Below are positions 14,901 to 25,885 of a stretch of DNA of 64,000 nt, piece after piece. Under the pieces are notes generated by a model. It did no database searches. It was not told the DNA's origin and saw only the letters and a program-made list of their open reading frames with translations. The position numbers and the translations under genes are program-made. The DNA comes from Cotesia glomerata. Its lineage: Eukaryota > Arthropoda > Insecta > Hymenoptera > Braconidae. The DNA lies in the NCBI RefSeq assembly GCF_020080835.1, contig NC_058164.1:186001-250000 (forward strand), in the 5' to 3' direction. The stretch's first letter is position 1; the number at the start of each line of letters is the position of its first letter.

Positions 14901-16097
14901 GTATCATCACTCCCCTAACTCCATTTTTATATTCAAAACATTCTGTCCATTTTTCCCCTAGAATAATAATGTATCTCATCATTTTTTTTTTTTTTTCTTC
15001 ATTTACTCATTGTTTCAGCAATAAATAAAAAAATTCTTTTTTTTTTTTTTTTTTTTTTTTTTTCCTACAATCGTTGTAAGCATTACTTATGTAAGCAAGT
15101 ATTCTCTGATATTTCATTTTTTTTCATCTAATTATTTAGATTTACGGATTTAATTTGAATAAGAGAAAAAAAAAAAAAAAAAACTAAATACCTGGGATTG
15201 AAGAACAACCGCCCATACCAGACTGGAATGTAAATGTAATGCTGACATCCAAATCAACATTAGACTCGTTAATTATTTCCCAAATGAAGGCTGCACACGG
15301 CAAAGAACTATCTTTATAATTATTTGGGATTACCGGTGATATTTGTCGACAAATAAGTTTAACATTCAATTCTTTGATATCGTATTCTGTCCAAGCTCGT
15401 GGAAAAAGTCCTGTGTATTTAGCATTCTTGCCGTTAAATCCCCATTTCCAAGAAGACAAATATTTGCCACGACTGTTTAATTTCATTATTGTGTCGATAT
15501 AAATTATATTAAAAAATTTGACTTGTTAAAATATTTTTTTTATACTTACGAAAGTGGCGATAACACCTGGTGATAAATAGTCTTGCCGTCAGTGTTTCGA
15601 ACTGTGACAATAAATTGATTAGCAAGTGCCGTTTCGTATTTATAAATTCCTGGTATCAATGCGTACCGACAAAACTCTCCATTAAATCCACGACCTATTG
15701 AACCTGTTCCTATTCCACCTATTGGTACGCCTTTTGTAAATTCAACAATTAATGTCTACATCAGTTAATTAATTTTACTAATTTAAATCAATAAATTTAC
15801 CATAAATTTGTCTGTCATTCACAAGGTTTGAATAATCCATCAATGGAATACGTCCTTCCTGAGAAACTTGGCTGCAATATGATCGAAATCTGAAATTATA
15901 ATAATTAATATTAGTACTGAAGTTAATAATTATTGTTTGCATAACATTATTCACCGAAATCCCAAGCCAAACAGCTTCAAAACTTCTCTCCATCGTACCC
16001 GAAGAGTTTGTTTCCATTGTTCTGGATATTTATGATCTATTGGCACTATTAAACCATACTGAGAAACTTTTTTACACTCATTACTTATTTCAGTCAT
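11991..16097 (-). CDS. GBA2: Non-lysosomal glucosylceramidase (GBA2 type, GH116), 14 exons
   Basis: Hydrolyses glucosylceramide to glucose and ceramide at cytosolic membrane faces. Exons on the minus strand: 16097-15955, 15889-15801, 15730-15550, 15472-15192, 14957-14715, 14576-14447, 14375-14130, 13998-13754, 13653-13499, 13429-13326, 12927-12781, 12700-12598, 12525-12334, 12203-11991. Frame is kept throughout, for 823 residues, close to animal GBA2. Family landmarks: [12 protein letters not shown] near the N-terminus (split by an intron), then [20 protein letters not shown] with the predicted nucleophile Glu412, VPHDIGDP, and PDQTYDTWV with the predicted acid/base Asp598; both match the catalytic positions known in human GBA2 (E527, D677). 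The C-terminus is [16 protein letters not shown]...YMRPLSIWA. Exon 12 uses an acceptor ending GGAAG, chosen because it restores NGNYYNFD. Both catalytic residues are present, so it is likely active. Confidence 0.95.
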
Positions 16098-16724
16098 TGT
16101 TAAAAAATTATTTATTCAATTAAAGTTTTATTAACAAAACCACTAAATAGACCAATACTTTCAATGTTAATATTGTTAAATAACATAAAAAAACTTTTGA
16201 ATAAAAAAAAAAAAGATAACTTTCTGCGAGAGATCACGACAAGAGATATTATCGAACTAAATCATTTATCGTTAAATTGACATATTTATACATTTGTAGG
16301 TATACTTAATGTTTGTTAATAAAATATTACTCAGAGATATGATTAACCTCACTAAGCCGCTATTTGTCGATTGCCCTTGCAGCGGGACAAAGACAAAGAC
16401 ACATGATGTGCGCGCGCAGAACATTTTTAAATTTACGCGGAAAAATCGGAAAATGATTTGATGATTAGTAAGCGTTCTACTGTACCGGTCAAGCTTTAAA
16501 AAAATCAAAACACACACGAAAAACCGCTAAACACTGATGGTTGCGCTCTCTAGTAGGTTTTTTTTAATAGCAAATAGGTAAATATTATTTATTTATTCAT
16601 AATCAACAATTTCCAAGTTATTATTAAAGTTGTATGTGTAAAAAATGATTGATAAAACAAGCTATTAATTGAGTTCCAAGTCCACATTTAATTTATACAT
16701 TCCAATTAGTTAATTTCAATCGCC
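16098..16724. promoter_or_regulatory. Shared divergent promoter region, GBA2 / PEX11
   Basis: The two start codons (16097 minus, 16725 plus) face away from each other with 627 bases between. No TATA box stands out in either direction. A GC-richer patch at about 16370-16450 (with a CGCGCGC run) is the likeliest core promoter area for one or both. This is position-based inference. Confidence 0.45.
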
Positions 16725-17568
16725 ATGGATTTATTGATCAGGTTAAATAATCAAACTGTTGGCCGAGATAAAATAATAAGGTTAGTAATTAATATTATTT
16801 ATAATAATATATTTTCAATTTTAATGAATGATTAATTAAAATAATGAAAATAAAAAATTACAGATTATGTCAATATGGGAGCCGTGCTGGATGGTATTAT
16901 ACACAAAATAAATTGATGGCTTATCGTTCAAATGACATTCTAAAAAGCCTAGAGTATACCTTCAGTTCATTTAGAAAATGTAACTACAAAAATTCTAAAA
17001 ACTAATTACATATTTATTTGATAATAATTTATTTTCAGTGCTACGACTCGGAAGATTTTTAGACAGTCTTTATTCAGCATTATCGTCTATAAAATATCCA
17101 AATATTGTAATAAGAATAACTCTAACGCTATCAAAAATATCCAATGCTCTTTACTTGCTAGCTGATCACATTATTTGGGTTGGAAGAGCTGGATTATGTA
17201 AAGTAAATATTGAAAAATGGAGCACAATAGCCAACAAGTACTGGCTAATGACAATAATAATGAATTTGACACGCGATATCTATGAAATACTCCAAATTAT
17301 GGAAGAATACAATTTAGGAAGACTGTCAAAAGTTAATTTACATAGTAAAAACTACCGGTATGACAGATATCGTGCATTGTTCTACTTGACTAGCCACAAA
17401 GACGTCGTTTTGGATACTATTAAAAATGCCTGTGATTTATTTATACCTTTGACAAATCTGGGTTACACTAAATTCAGCCCAGGAATCGTTGGAATTCTTG
17501 GATTTATTTCCTCAGCCGTTGGAATTTATTGTCTGATAGATCCTCTGGCTAAATTATCACCCGCATAG
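16725..17568 (+). CDS. PEX11: Peroxisomal membrane protein 11 (PEX11 family), 3 exons
   Basis: PEX11 proteins shape and elongate the peroxisomal membrane before division. Exons 16725-16780, 16864-16979 and 17039-17568 join in frame to 233 residues. Features: LCQYGSRAGWYY near residue 20, LRLGRFLDSLYSAL, then NALYLLADHIIWVGRAGL, a hallmark PEX11 segment, and a C-terminal glycine-rich hydrophobic stretch (GIVGILGFISSAVGIYCLI). N-terminal amphipathic helices plus this C-terminal membrane segment give the usual layout and length. Without an alignment I cannot choose between the alpha/beta and gamma subtypes. It converges on the RSG1 gene with 192 bases between stop codons. Confidence 0.9.
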
Positions 17569-17760
17569 TATTTATTTTTATTATACTAACTTCAAATAAT
17601 GCCATTAATATTCATTTTTATTAATAAAGTCTTTTTACTTATACCTAAATTTAAATTTCTCTAATTATTTAAATGACAAGGGTATAAGATTAGACATTTT
17701 AAACATTGATTAAAATATTGAATGTATTTTTTATAAAATTAATAAAAATTAATACTAACT

Positions 17761-18627
17761 CTAAATTATATGCATTTGTTTAGTTATAAACTCCTGATCC
17801 CTATTCCACAGAGCTTTGCAAATAGAATTAAGTTGATAAGCACAGTCAAGTATTTCTGGACGGGCTGTCGTTTTGCTGACATCAACTTTAATTACCTTAA
17901 CCTTCCATTTGCTCTCAAATTCCTTCAACTGGAGCTCAGTAACAGGTAATGTTGACCAGGGCTTGTATCGCGTTCCAATAACAATATTCGCTGGTCTCTC
18001 CTTCATATTGCTCATCGAATTCATCAAATAGGGTATATCATTGAAACTTGAAGGATCTTCAAAGCTAAATATCGAGCAAATTGCATCAACTTTTTCTTTA
18101 CATGCCTGAAATAATGTATAATATAATTATTTATATAAATCTTTCTTATAGTAAATTTTTTATGTATCTATACATACCGGTAAAACGTGGCTGTATTTTT
18201 TAATACTACTTTCAGTAGTGTCCCAGAAATTAAGACGAAATAAGACAACTTTATCCCAAATTTTAACTGGCCAATAGACCATTGTCTTGCGTATACCGTT
18301 TATTTCAGAGGATACGTAATTTTCATGAGTTATACCTGAAAATCGGGAGACTACCGATGATTTACCAACACCAGGTCTTCCTATCATAAATATTTTGTAA
18401 GTTACTTCTTCTATTGACGGTGGTAATGATGGTCTTTCTAAAAGCCCTAAAACAAAATTTCTTCATTGTAATTGATTAAATTTTTAATTTAATTTTAACT
18501 GTTATTAAAAATAAAGAATAAAATTACCATAACGTCTCCTTGTTCTTGACTTGTCATCATAAAAGTACGGCATCAATGATTCAGCTTCACTTGAATTTAA
18601 CCAACTCATGTTTATCGCTCCACTCAT
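17761..18627 (-). CDS. CPLANE2: RSG1 / CPLANE2, atypical Rab-like small GTPase, 3 exons
   Basis: In vertebrates RSG1 works with the CPLANE complex at the ciliary base to recruit intraflagellar transport proteins. Exons on the minus strand: 18627-18528, 18446-18178, 18105-17761; frame closes to 237 residues. The N-terminal YGLLERP...YKIFMIGRPGVGKSS (P-loop G56-S63), the VYWP...VLFRLNFWD segment and KKYSHVLPACKEKVDAI all resemble human RSG1 closely. Odd points: switch II has WDTTES where the usual DxxG glycine is missing (human has WDCGES), and the guanine-specificity site reads IGTRYKPW in place of NKxD. Such degenerate G motifs are a family trait rather than decay. In insects cilia occur mainly in sensory neurons and sperm, so expression there is expected. 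Confidence 0.88.
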
Positions 18628-19600
18628 CTTTAATTATTTAATTGTTTGCTCTCAACATTATGATAATATAAAATAATATTATTATAAACTCATTCACTGA
18701 TCAATTAAATTTAAACTTTTTAAAATGATATAATTTTTTGTCAAAGCTTTTGTTTTAGTCAATGTATATATTTATATTGTTTATTTTTTTTTTTTTTTTT
18801 TTTTTTTTTTACATACTACTGGCAGCACCCGCATGACCCTATGAATTATATGCGTATGAATTAAAATTTTAGATTTCTCAACTGTGTATCGGTAAATTAA
18901 ATTTACCGATTAAAGGTAACGAAAATTCAAATTACATTCTCTAATATAATAATTATCAAAAAATAATTTTTTTAATTTTGTAATGTTATAAAACTAAAAA
19001 TGGCAGATAAATTTTATTTTTATAAAAAAAAAAAGTAATATGTTCAAAACACTTAGAATTATGAAAAGTGTTTGTATTTTTACAAATAAATTAATTAGTG
19101 AGAATAAAAAAAATTTCCTGCTGTTTTTAAGATCATATGTGTGACTACTAAATTTTTTTGTTGAATATTAAGTAAATCTAGACCAATTATTAAGTAAGAT
19201 GGATTTTAACTGTTGACATTTTTACAGCTGGATACCTTTTAGGACCCAGAGATTGAATTGCCACACGACAAAATTGTGACATAAAATGTCAAAAAAAAAC
19301 CCTCAAATAATCACAGCAAAGTAAACAAACATAGATTTGTAGATTTAAATAGCATAATATTAATAATAATAATAATAATTTTTGCTGTCATCAAGATAAT
19401 AAAGAATGTATTCTTGATAATGTTGTAATGATTATTTAACAAATTTTAATCCAATTTCACCCAAAATATATTAATTACTAATTTCACTCTCACTTTAATC
19501 ACATATTGACTTATTTTTTTATAGTTTCAATTAATATAACTTTATATACTCTAAAATGTAGATACTGTAAATTTAAATTTTATTATTGTGTATATTATTA
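18628..19600. other. AT-rich intergenic stretch, no gene seen
   Basis: It holds a T run (about 18785-18810), A/T-rich sequence and an (ATA)n run near 19360. The RSG1 promoter should lie at the left edge, but no motif stands out. Confidence 0.6.
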
Positions 19601-19604
19601 ATCG

Positions 19605-20632
19605 CGCAGTGCATCACGAGAAATGCGAGAAATGTGTCACCCGCTCGCGCGTCGCCATCATCGTTTGACTTGTAAATCAAACTGCAGGTGGCTCTACGAG
19701 TCGGTCACATATTACCACGCGGGATGAAAATTTGAAATTAAAAATTTTATTTAGTGCATTTTGATTCTTTAAAATAATAATAGATGATTGAATTTTAAAA
19801 TGAGTAAATTTTGTGCCACGATTGTATTATAAATAATACTTTAATACTTATACTTAATAATAGGAAAAAAATATTATTTTTGATAAATTACCACGTGTTT
19901 TAATTTTAATTTTCCAACATAAAATTTGAAATTAGTTTTGTTTAAAGTTATTTTTTTATTATAAAAACTATATGAATAGATCCGCGGTGGCTTGTTTTTG
20001 CTCTACATTAGCGATAAAAAATATCCGCGATCGCTAATATTGTTAAAAACATAAAAAACTTGATAAAAATCATCAACTCCCAAAAAGTCACGTAAAAATA
20101 AGGGACACTAGGGTGGGGATTGGAGTGGGGGTACCTGGAAAGTGTATATAAGGAGGAGCAGCTACCCTGAAGAGCTCAGTTCCCGGTCGGCCGGCCAAGA
20201 GTGCACATCGTGCAATGATGGAATAAATAAACTTTGCTAGTCGTCCATTTTACCCTCTCGGTTCATTTTTTTTTACCTCACGTTTCGCGTTTCGCGTATA
20301 TTAGAGTCAGTGTTTAGATTGTGAACACAGTAGTGTCTTATTATTTTTTTTTTGTTTTAGTTTAATATACCGTAGAGTCTTACTTGCTTTAGTGATCTTT
20401 TTGTTTTCTTTTTTTGAATCACGGTCAGATTTACATTAAACAATAGTCATAGAATCGTTTTTTAATTTTATTTTTTCATTTAATTAGCTTCAACCCCTTA
20501 CGCACTGCAAAACGCGAAACGCGAGGTAAAAAATGAACCGAGAGGGTAAAATGGACGACTGGCAAAGTTTACACCATCATTGCACAATGTGCACTCTTGG
20601 CCGGCTGACCGGGAACTGAGCTCTTCACTGAA
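19605..20632 (+). mobile_element. Miniature, diverged relative of the big palindromic elements
   Basis: From the left it repeats the arm tip (AGAAATGTGTCAC, CTGCAGGTGGCT, ACCACGTGTTTTAATTTT), the conserved CCCAAAAAGTCACGTAA box, a TATA/initiator promoter and two TAGAGTC words (20306 and 20383 regions). It then turns back: 20505-20630 is the reverse complement of about 20171-20296 (GCGAAACGCGAGGTAAAAAA, CGAGAGGGTAAAATGGACGA, GGGAACTGAGCTCTTCA). So it is a palindrome with 120-130 bp arms around a 200 bp loop, with one arm extended to the full tip. It is clearly more diverged than the four large arms are from each other. It may be a deletion derivative or an older family member. Confidence 0.7.
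20145..20181 (+). promoter_or_regulatory. TATA + initiator core promoter in the miniature element
   Basis: TATATAAG begins at 20145 and the arthropod initiator TCAGTT lies at 20176-20181 with its A at 20178, about 31 bases after TATAAG. This is the canonical spacing of a Pol II core promoter. An AATAAATAAA word follows about 45 bases downstream, so any transcript from here might be short. Confidence 0.65.
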
Positions 20633-20634
20633 TA

Positions 20635-21270
20635 AATTAATAAATTCATCACAATAAACAATTGTTAAAATTTTAATGAAATAAAAAATTACATTTAAAC
20701 TAGTTTTTTTTTTTCTTTCTCTTTCTCGAGTTTATTTTTCCGAATTCACTTTTTATTTTACTTTGTTTATATTACTTTGTCTTTTTTATAATCACTTTAG
20801 ATTAATATTTATAGATTTAATTATTATTAGATTTTAAACAAATTTAATAATTATTTTTCCGTGTGTTTCATTGAATTAATTTTTATTTTTCCTTCTCTCG
20901 GTTATTAAATATATGTACATACACTGGACATCATCTCTTACCTCTCACACTCTCACACATCATACTTGCTTACAGCTCACAGTAATCCGTATTAATAAGT
21001 GACATATATATGTGTATATATCTGAGAATGTGTGATATTCTTTTCGTGTTTTCTATTTTCTACTGATGCTTTCTGCTATTTGCTGTTTTTAACGGTTGTA
21101 TATAGTTACGAAGAAAATAATCGCTAGATGGAGCTAAATGTATCTTTGCAATATAAATTAATTAAAAAATTTATTTTTATCCTTTTAGTTAGTTAAGAAA
21201 AATAAAAAAATGGTCGTGACTGCTAATTTTAATGTCATTTTTATTAATATTTGATGTTTCTATTTTTTAA
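20635..21270. repeat. Left-flank block, copy 1 (direct repeat of 40528-41160)
   Basis: Nearly identical to 40528-41160 over more than 600 bases at a constant offset of about 19.89 kb, in the same orientation, starting at AATTAATAAATTCATCACA. It contains no gene. Its right edge (21242-21263) is the reverse complement of the BRAT1 start region with the ATG changed to ATA. Confidence 0.85.
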
Positions 21271-21833
21271 TTACTAAAAAAATAATAAGCGTGCGCACCC
21301 ACCATGAGAAATATGACGAGAAATGTGTCACACTGGCGTGCGACGCCATGATTGTGTTATTTATTAAAAAATCTGCAGGTGGCTTCACACTTCAGTCACA
21401 TCACAATACGCGAAATGAAAACTTGAAATTTAAAAATCATTTTATATTTCACATTTTATTAATTTACATTTAAAAATTAAATAAGTTTTATGAAACGATT
21501 GTACTGTAAATAAGTATTTAACAGTTTTAATTGATAAAAAAAGTGTCAATTAATATTTTCAATAAAATATTATTTTTAATAAATTACCACGTGTTTTAAT
21601 TTTAATTTTTCAACATAAAATTGTTAATTTCTTTGTTTAAAGTTACTTTTTTTTTCTTAAAAACTATATGAATGGATGCACGGTGGCTTGCTCTTGCTCT
21701 AAAAAATATTCGCGGTCGCGAATTAGTCGCGGTTAACCTATAAAAATAATAAAAACTACAAAAATCAGCAACTCCCAAAAAGTCACGTAAGGGACACTAG
21801 GGTGGGGGTTGTAGTGGGGGTATCTGGAAAGGG

Positions 21834-21870
21834 CATATGAGAAGGGGCAGTTACCCCGAGGAGCTCAGTT
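21834..21870 (+). promoter_or_regulatory. Arm promoter P1, element 1 left arm (damaged TATA)
   Basis: CATATGAG sits where TATATAAG stands in the miniature element and CATATAAG in the 41.7 kb copy; initiator TCAGTT follows at 21865-21870. It is embedded in a strongly conserved G-rich block (GGGACACTAGGGTGGGG upstream, CCCGGACGGCCGGCC downstream). The TATA change may weaken this copy. Confidence 0.55.
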
Positions 21871-21984
21871 CCCGGACGGCCGGCCAAGGGTGCACATCGA
21901 GTAGTGATGTCGTAAACTTTGCCAGTCGTCCATATTACCCTCTCGAGTAGTTTTTTATCGCGTCTTTTTGTGTTTTGCGTATAC

Positions 21985-23231
21985 TAGAGTCGTTTTATAA
22001 TTTTCAATAAAGTAGAATCAGTTTTGAAAAAATTTAAAGTGTAGAGTCATACTCGTGTTAGTTATCGGTATTTTCATTAAACTTTCACCACGCTGCCAAA
22101 TTGATTCGCGTTTTTGTTGATTTTTTAGACAATTATTAAATTAAATTCAGTGTTTTTTTTATTTTAATTAAAATTCAGACACATCCACACACAGACATAC
22201 ACACACAATTACCCTAAACCTTTACTTATCTTTCTGTCTATCTTTTTAATTTTATTCTCGGTCAGTTTTCTTATAAATTGTAGAGTCATTTAATTTTTTA
22301 ATTAGCTTCAACCCTTAATCATACACACACACACACACACTTCCGGCTCTTCTTAAAGGAGTTTCTTTCAACTCTTTTGGGGAGAGTTTTCTTACCGTTC
22401 TCCGTTCGTTTGCTACCATTAGATTCTCGCGTCGTCTCGTCGTATTTACAATTCGGTTTATAATTAGTTCGGTGGTTTTGTGCGTTCTTTTAAATAATTA
22501 ATTATTAAACGGGCAGTTAGCGTAGAGTCAGTCGTCTCGGTGAATTTTCACAAGCGTGAAGTATCGTTGCTTGATGATGGTGCGCAACATCATCTTGCAT
22601 ATAAGATCTTCCTGGGAAATCAAATTAATCCTGATCTTTGGGAATTCATTTGGGATTAAGCATGTTCACCCCTTGAGTGCCCGGGCGCGATTTGGGTGAC
22701 GGTTTAATCCCTTTTTAATTTTCTCTGATCAATTCTTTTGCTTTCCAAGTTTTAAAATTCATCGAGCGACATTGTTTAATTAAATAATAAATAAATAAAT
22801 AGAGTCATTTTGTTGCCAACTGCCCTGTTTTTGCTCGCGATTAGTTTTTTTTTGCTAACAATGATAATAAATAGTATACCATCGAGCTGATTTCGCGGTT
22901 CGCGTTTTTTCTATCGCGGTCTTTTCGGGCTCCACACTATCTTTTCACACTAACACACACACACTCACCACCCCCTTACCAACCCCCCCCTTTTTTTTTT
23001 TTAATTAAATAATAAACAATAAAGTAGAGTCATTTTTATCCAAAACTGACCGTGCCTTTTAGCGTCACTTCTTTTCTTTTTCCTTCTTTCTTTGTCGTGA
23101 GAGCCTACTGACGACAAAACCACTCCTTACACTCTTACTTACACTTCAATAGACCGGTTGCAGTAGTTTTCTTTTTTTACAATAAAATTCTTCGTTTAAT
23201 TAATTCATAAATAAATAAATACCGTAAAGTC
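21985..23231 (+). repeat. TAGAGTC-punctuated block series, arm 1
   Basis: The words TAGAGTC (one TAGAATC, one TAAAGTC) occur at 21985, 22013, 22042, 22281, 22523, 22800, 23025 and 23225. The later ones are spaced 200-280 bases apart, and most are preceded by an AATAAA/TAAATAAATAAA tail and followed by CATTT or CAGT. Between them lie GC-richer blocks unlike one another; the block after 22523 contains several potential stems (GATGATG...CATCATC, GGGATTAA...TTAATCCC). Purpose unknown. Confidence 0.7.
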
Positions 23232-23483
23232 ACGCGTGTGGGCACAAACAATCGAATCGCAAAAGTATTTATGACTACTTTTTGCATTCGATTCGTTGCC
23301 ATTTTTGTATTTTTTTTTTTTTCGTGTTGTGAATCAATTTGGCATTCATCATCAATATCATCTAATAATACCGATAATTAATGCGAGGTTTTCAATTAGT
23401 TCGCGTCAATTTAAAGTCAATTGATTTTTATCGCCATTAGATTAAATATAAAATAATAAATAATCCAGGGAAAATCGAGAGGG

Positions 23484-23491
23484 TATAAAAA
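23484..23491 (+). promoter_or_regulatory. Arm promoter P2, TATAAAAA (arm 1)
   Basis: TATAAAAA within GAGGGTATAAAAAGGGGG, with a possible start at TTTTTAGTGTG about 28-30 bases downstream, just before the purine-rich CAAGGAC repeats. It is conserved in all four large arms. Confidence 0.6.
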
Positions 23492-23526
23492 GGGGGCTGC
23501 TAATACGTTTTTTTAGTGTGTTTCTA

Positions 23527-24335
23527 CAGGAAGTGTGCCAAGGAATCAAGGACAAGAGGATTCAGCCAAGGACCAGGACTCAGTAATCCAATCAAGGACC
23601 AAAAAGTAAGGATTACTCAATAATAAAAGTGTTAATGTGAATAGTGTTGAAAGTGATGACTTAAAGATATTAATCAGTGATTGATTAATGTGTGTCTAGA
23701 TGGATGGACCAAGGATTAAGGTAAAAGCCCCAATAGATGATCACGTACCAGTATATGATCACTCCATGTATCTGTATATCTATATTCACAAATATAGGTA
23801 TACAAATACATGGAGTGATCATATACTGGTACATGATCATCTATTGGGGCTTTTACCTTAATCCTGGTCCATCCATCTAGACAATCAATCGATTACTGAT
23901 CTTAATACCTTAATCACTGATAACACTTTTTGTTCTTGTGTACGGTAAAAGCCCCAATAGATGATCACGTACCAGTATGTGATCACTCCATGTATCTGTA
24001 TATCTATATTCACAAATATAGGTATACAAATACATGGAGTGATCATATACTGGTACATGATCATCTATTGGGGCTTTTAGCTTACACAAGAATAAAAAGT
24101 GTTATCAGTGATTAAGGTATTAAGATATTAATCAGTGATTGATTAATGTGTGTCTAGATGGATGGACCAAGGATCAACGACCAAGAATCAAGGACCAAGG
24201 ATCGAGGACCAAGGACTAAGGATATAAAACATTAGGATTCAGCCACGGGACCAAAAGACGGAGCCAAGGACAGAGGATTCCAGGACGAGGACCAAGGATC
24301 ATAGGACAAGGACCAGTGTAACGAAGGACAACAAA
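23527..24335 (+). repeat. CAAGGAC purine-rich repeats with two large hairpins (arm 1)
   Basis: Short degenerate repeats of CAAGGAC / GGACCAAGGATC run through 23527-23610 and 24168-24335, interrupted by two palindromes at 23713-23864 and 23940-24085. Each palindrome has arms of roughly 60-74 bases starting GGTAAAAGCCCC and a loop of a few bases around CAC. The purine repeats resemble exonic splicing enhancers, but they could simply be a minisatellite. Confidence 0.7.
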
Positions 24336-24397
24336 AAAAGTATCAGGTTTTTATTACTATTTATCTTTTTAAATTTTATTTTTATTTACATTTTTAT

Positions 24398-25559
24398 TAT
24401 AGCGCCCCCATATTCATTTACCCCTTATAATAATAATAATATTCGTACATAATTTCTCTTTTTCAGCAACCCGATATTTATTCACCCCGACAGTAATAAT
24501 AATAATAATTTTTTATTTTAGCGCCCCGGTATTTATTTAGCCCCAATAATAATGATAATTATATTTATTAATGTTTTGATTTCAGCACTGCTATATTTAT
24601 TCATTTCCCTTAATAATAGTAATAATATTTATTCATGTTTTTATTTATGCAATCCCATATTTATTCACTCCCAATGTTAATAATAATATTGTGTATTTAT
24701 ATTTTCCTTAAGCACCCCACATTTATTTACCCCCCTCCCCCATAATCATAATAATCATATTTAACTATATTTTTTATTCCAGCGCCCCCATATTTATTCA
24801 CCCCCAAATAATAACAATAATAGTATTTATTTATATTTCTTTTCAGCACCGCTATATCTATTTACTCCCAATCCTAATAATAATAATAATTCGTATTTAC
24901 ATTTTTCTTTCAGCACCCCTATTTTCATATACCCCTACTAATAATAAGATAATTTGTATTTATATTTTAATTTTAGTACCCCTATATTTTCCCAATAATA
25001 ATAATAATAATATTTATTCATATATTTTATTCCAGCGCCCCCATATTTAATTACCCCCAAATAATAATAATTCTTATTTATATTTCTTTTCAGCACCCCT
25101 AAATTTGTTTTCCCCCACTAATAATAATATTTATTTATATTTTTTTATTTCAGCGCCCCCATATTTGTTTACCCCCAAATAATAATAATAATAATAATAA
25201 TAATATTTATTCATATATTTTATTTCAGCGCCCCATATTCAACTACCCCCAAATAATAATAATTCTTATTTATATTTCTTTTCAGCACCCTAAATTTGTT
25301 TTCCCCACTAATAATAATATTTATTTATATTTTTTTATTTCAGCGCCCCCATATTTGTTTACCCCCAAATAATAATAATAATAATAATAATATTTATTCA
25401 TATATTTTATTTCAGCGCCCCCATATTTAACTACCCCCAAATAATAATAATTCATATTTATATATTTCTTTTCAGCACCCCTAAATTTGTTTTCCCCCAC
25501 TAATAATAATATTTATTTATATTTTTTTATTTCAGCGCCCCCATATTTGTTTACCCCCA

Positions 25560-25599
<40 letters not shown>

Positions 25600-25885
25600 T
25601 TTATTCATATATTTTATTTCAGCGCTCCCATATTTAACTACCCCCAAATCATAATAATTCTTATTTATATTTCTTTTCAGCACCCCTAAATTTGTTTTCC
25701 CCCACTAATAATAATATTTATCTATATTTTTTTATTCCAGCGCCCCCATATTTGTTTACCCCCAAATAATAATAATAATAATAATAATAATATTTATTTA
25801 GATTTTTTTTTCAGCACCCCTATTTGTATTTACCCCCCACAATAATAATAGTAATTTTTATTTATATTTCTTATTTCTGCACTCC
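24398..25885 (+). repeat. A-type tandem array of splice-acceptor-like monomers (arm 1)
   Basis: About two dozen monomers of 55-85 bases. Each has a T-rich tract, then CAG or TAG, then CGCCCC or CACCCC, then ATATTTGTTTACCCCC, then a variable (AAT)n tract. Between about 25.03 and 25.78 kb three monomer types alternate as a higher-order repeat of about 190-205 bases (starts at 25151, 25341, 25533, 25738). The left part is more diverged. Confidence 0.85.

Noticed and set aside
21291..21473. 60-codon frame in the arm tip, identical at 41181-41363
   Set aside because: It covers the promoter module shared with BRAT1; the frame is not kept in the other tips (19.6, 33.9 and 53.0 kb).
23930..24115. 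Short frames across the hairpins (also at 31127, 43580 and 50411)
   Set aside because: They are translations of the palindrome itself and differ in start and end between copies.
24398..25885. CRISPR-like array
   Set aside because: Monomers vary in length, spacers are simple (AAT)n tracts, and the host is eukaryotic; it is a minisatellite with higher-order structure.
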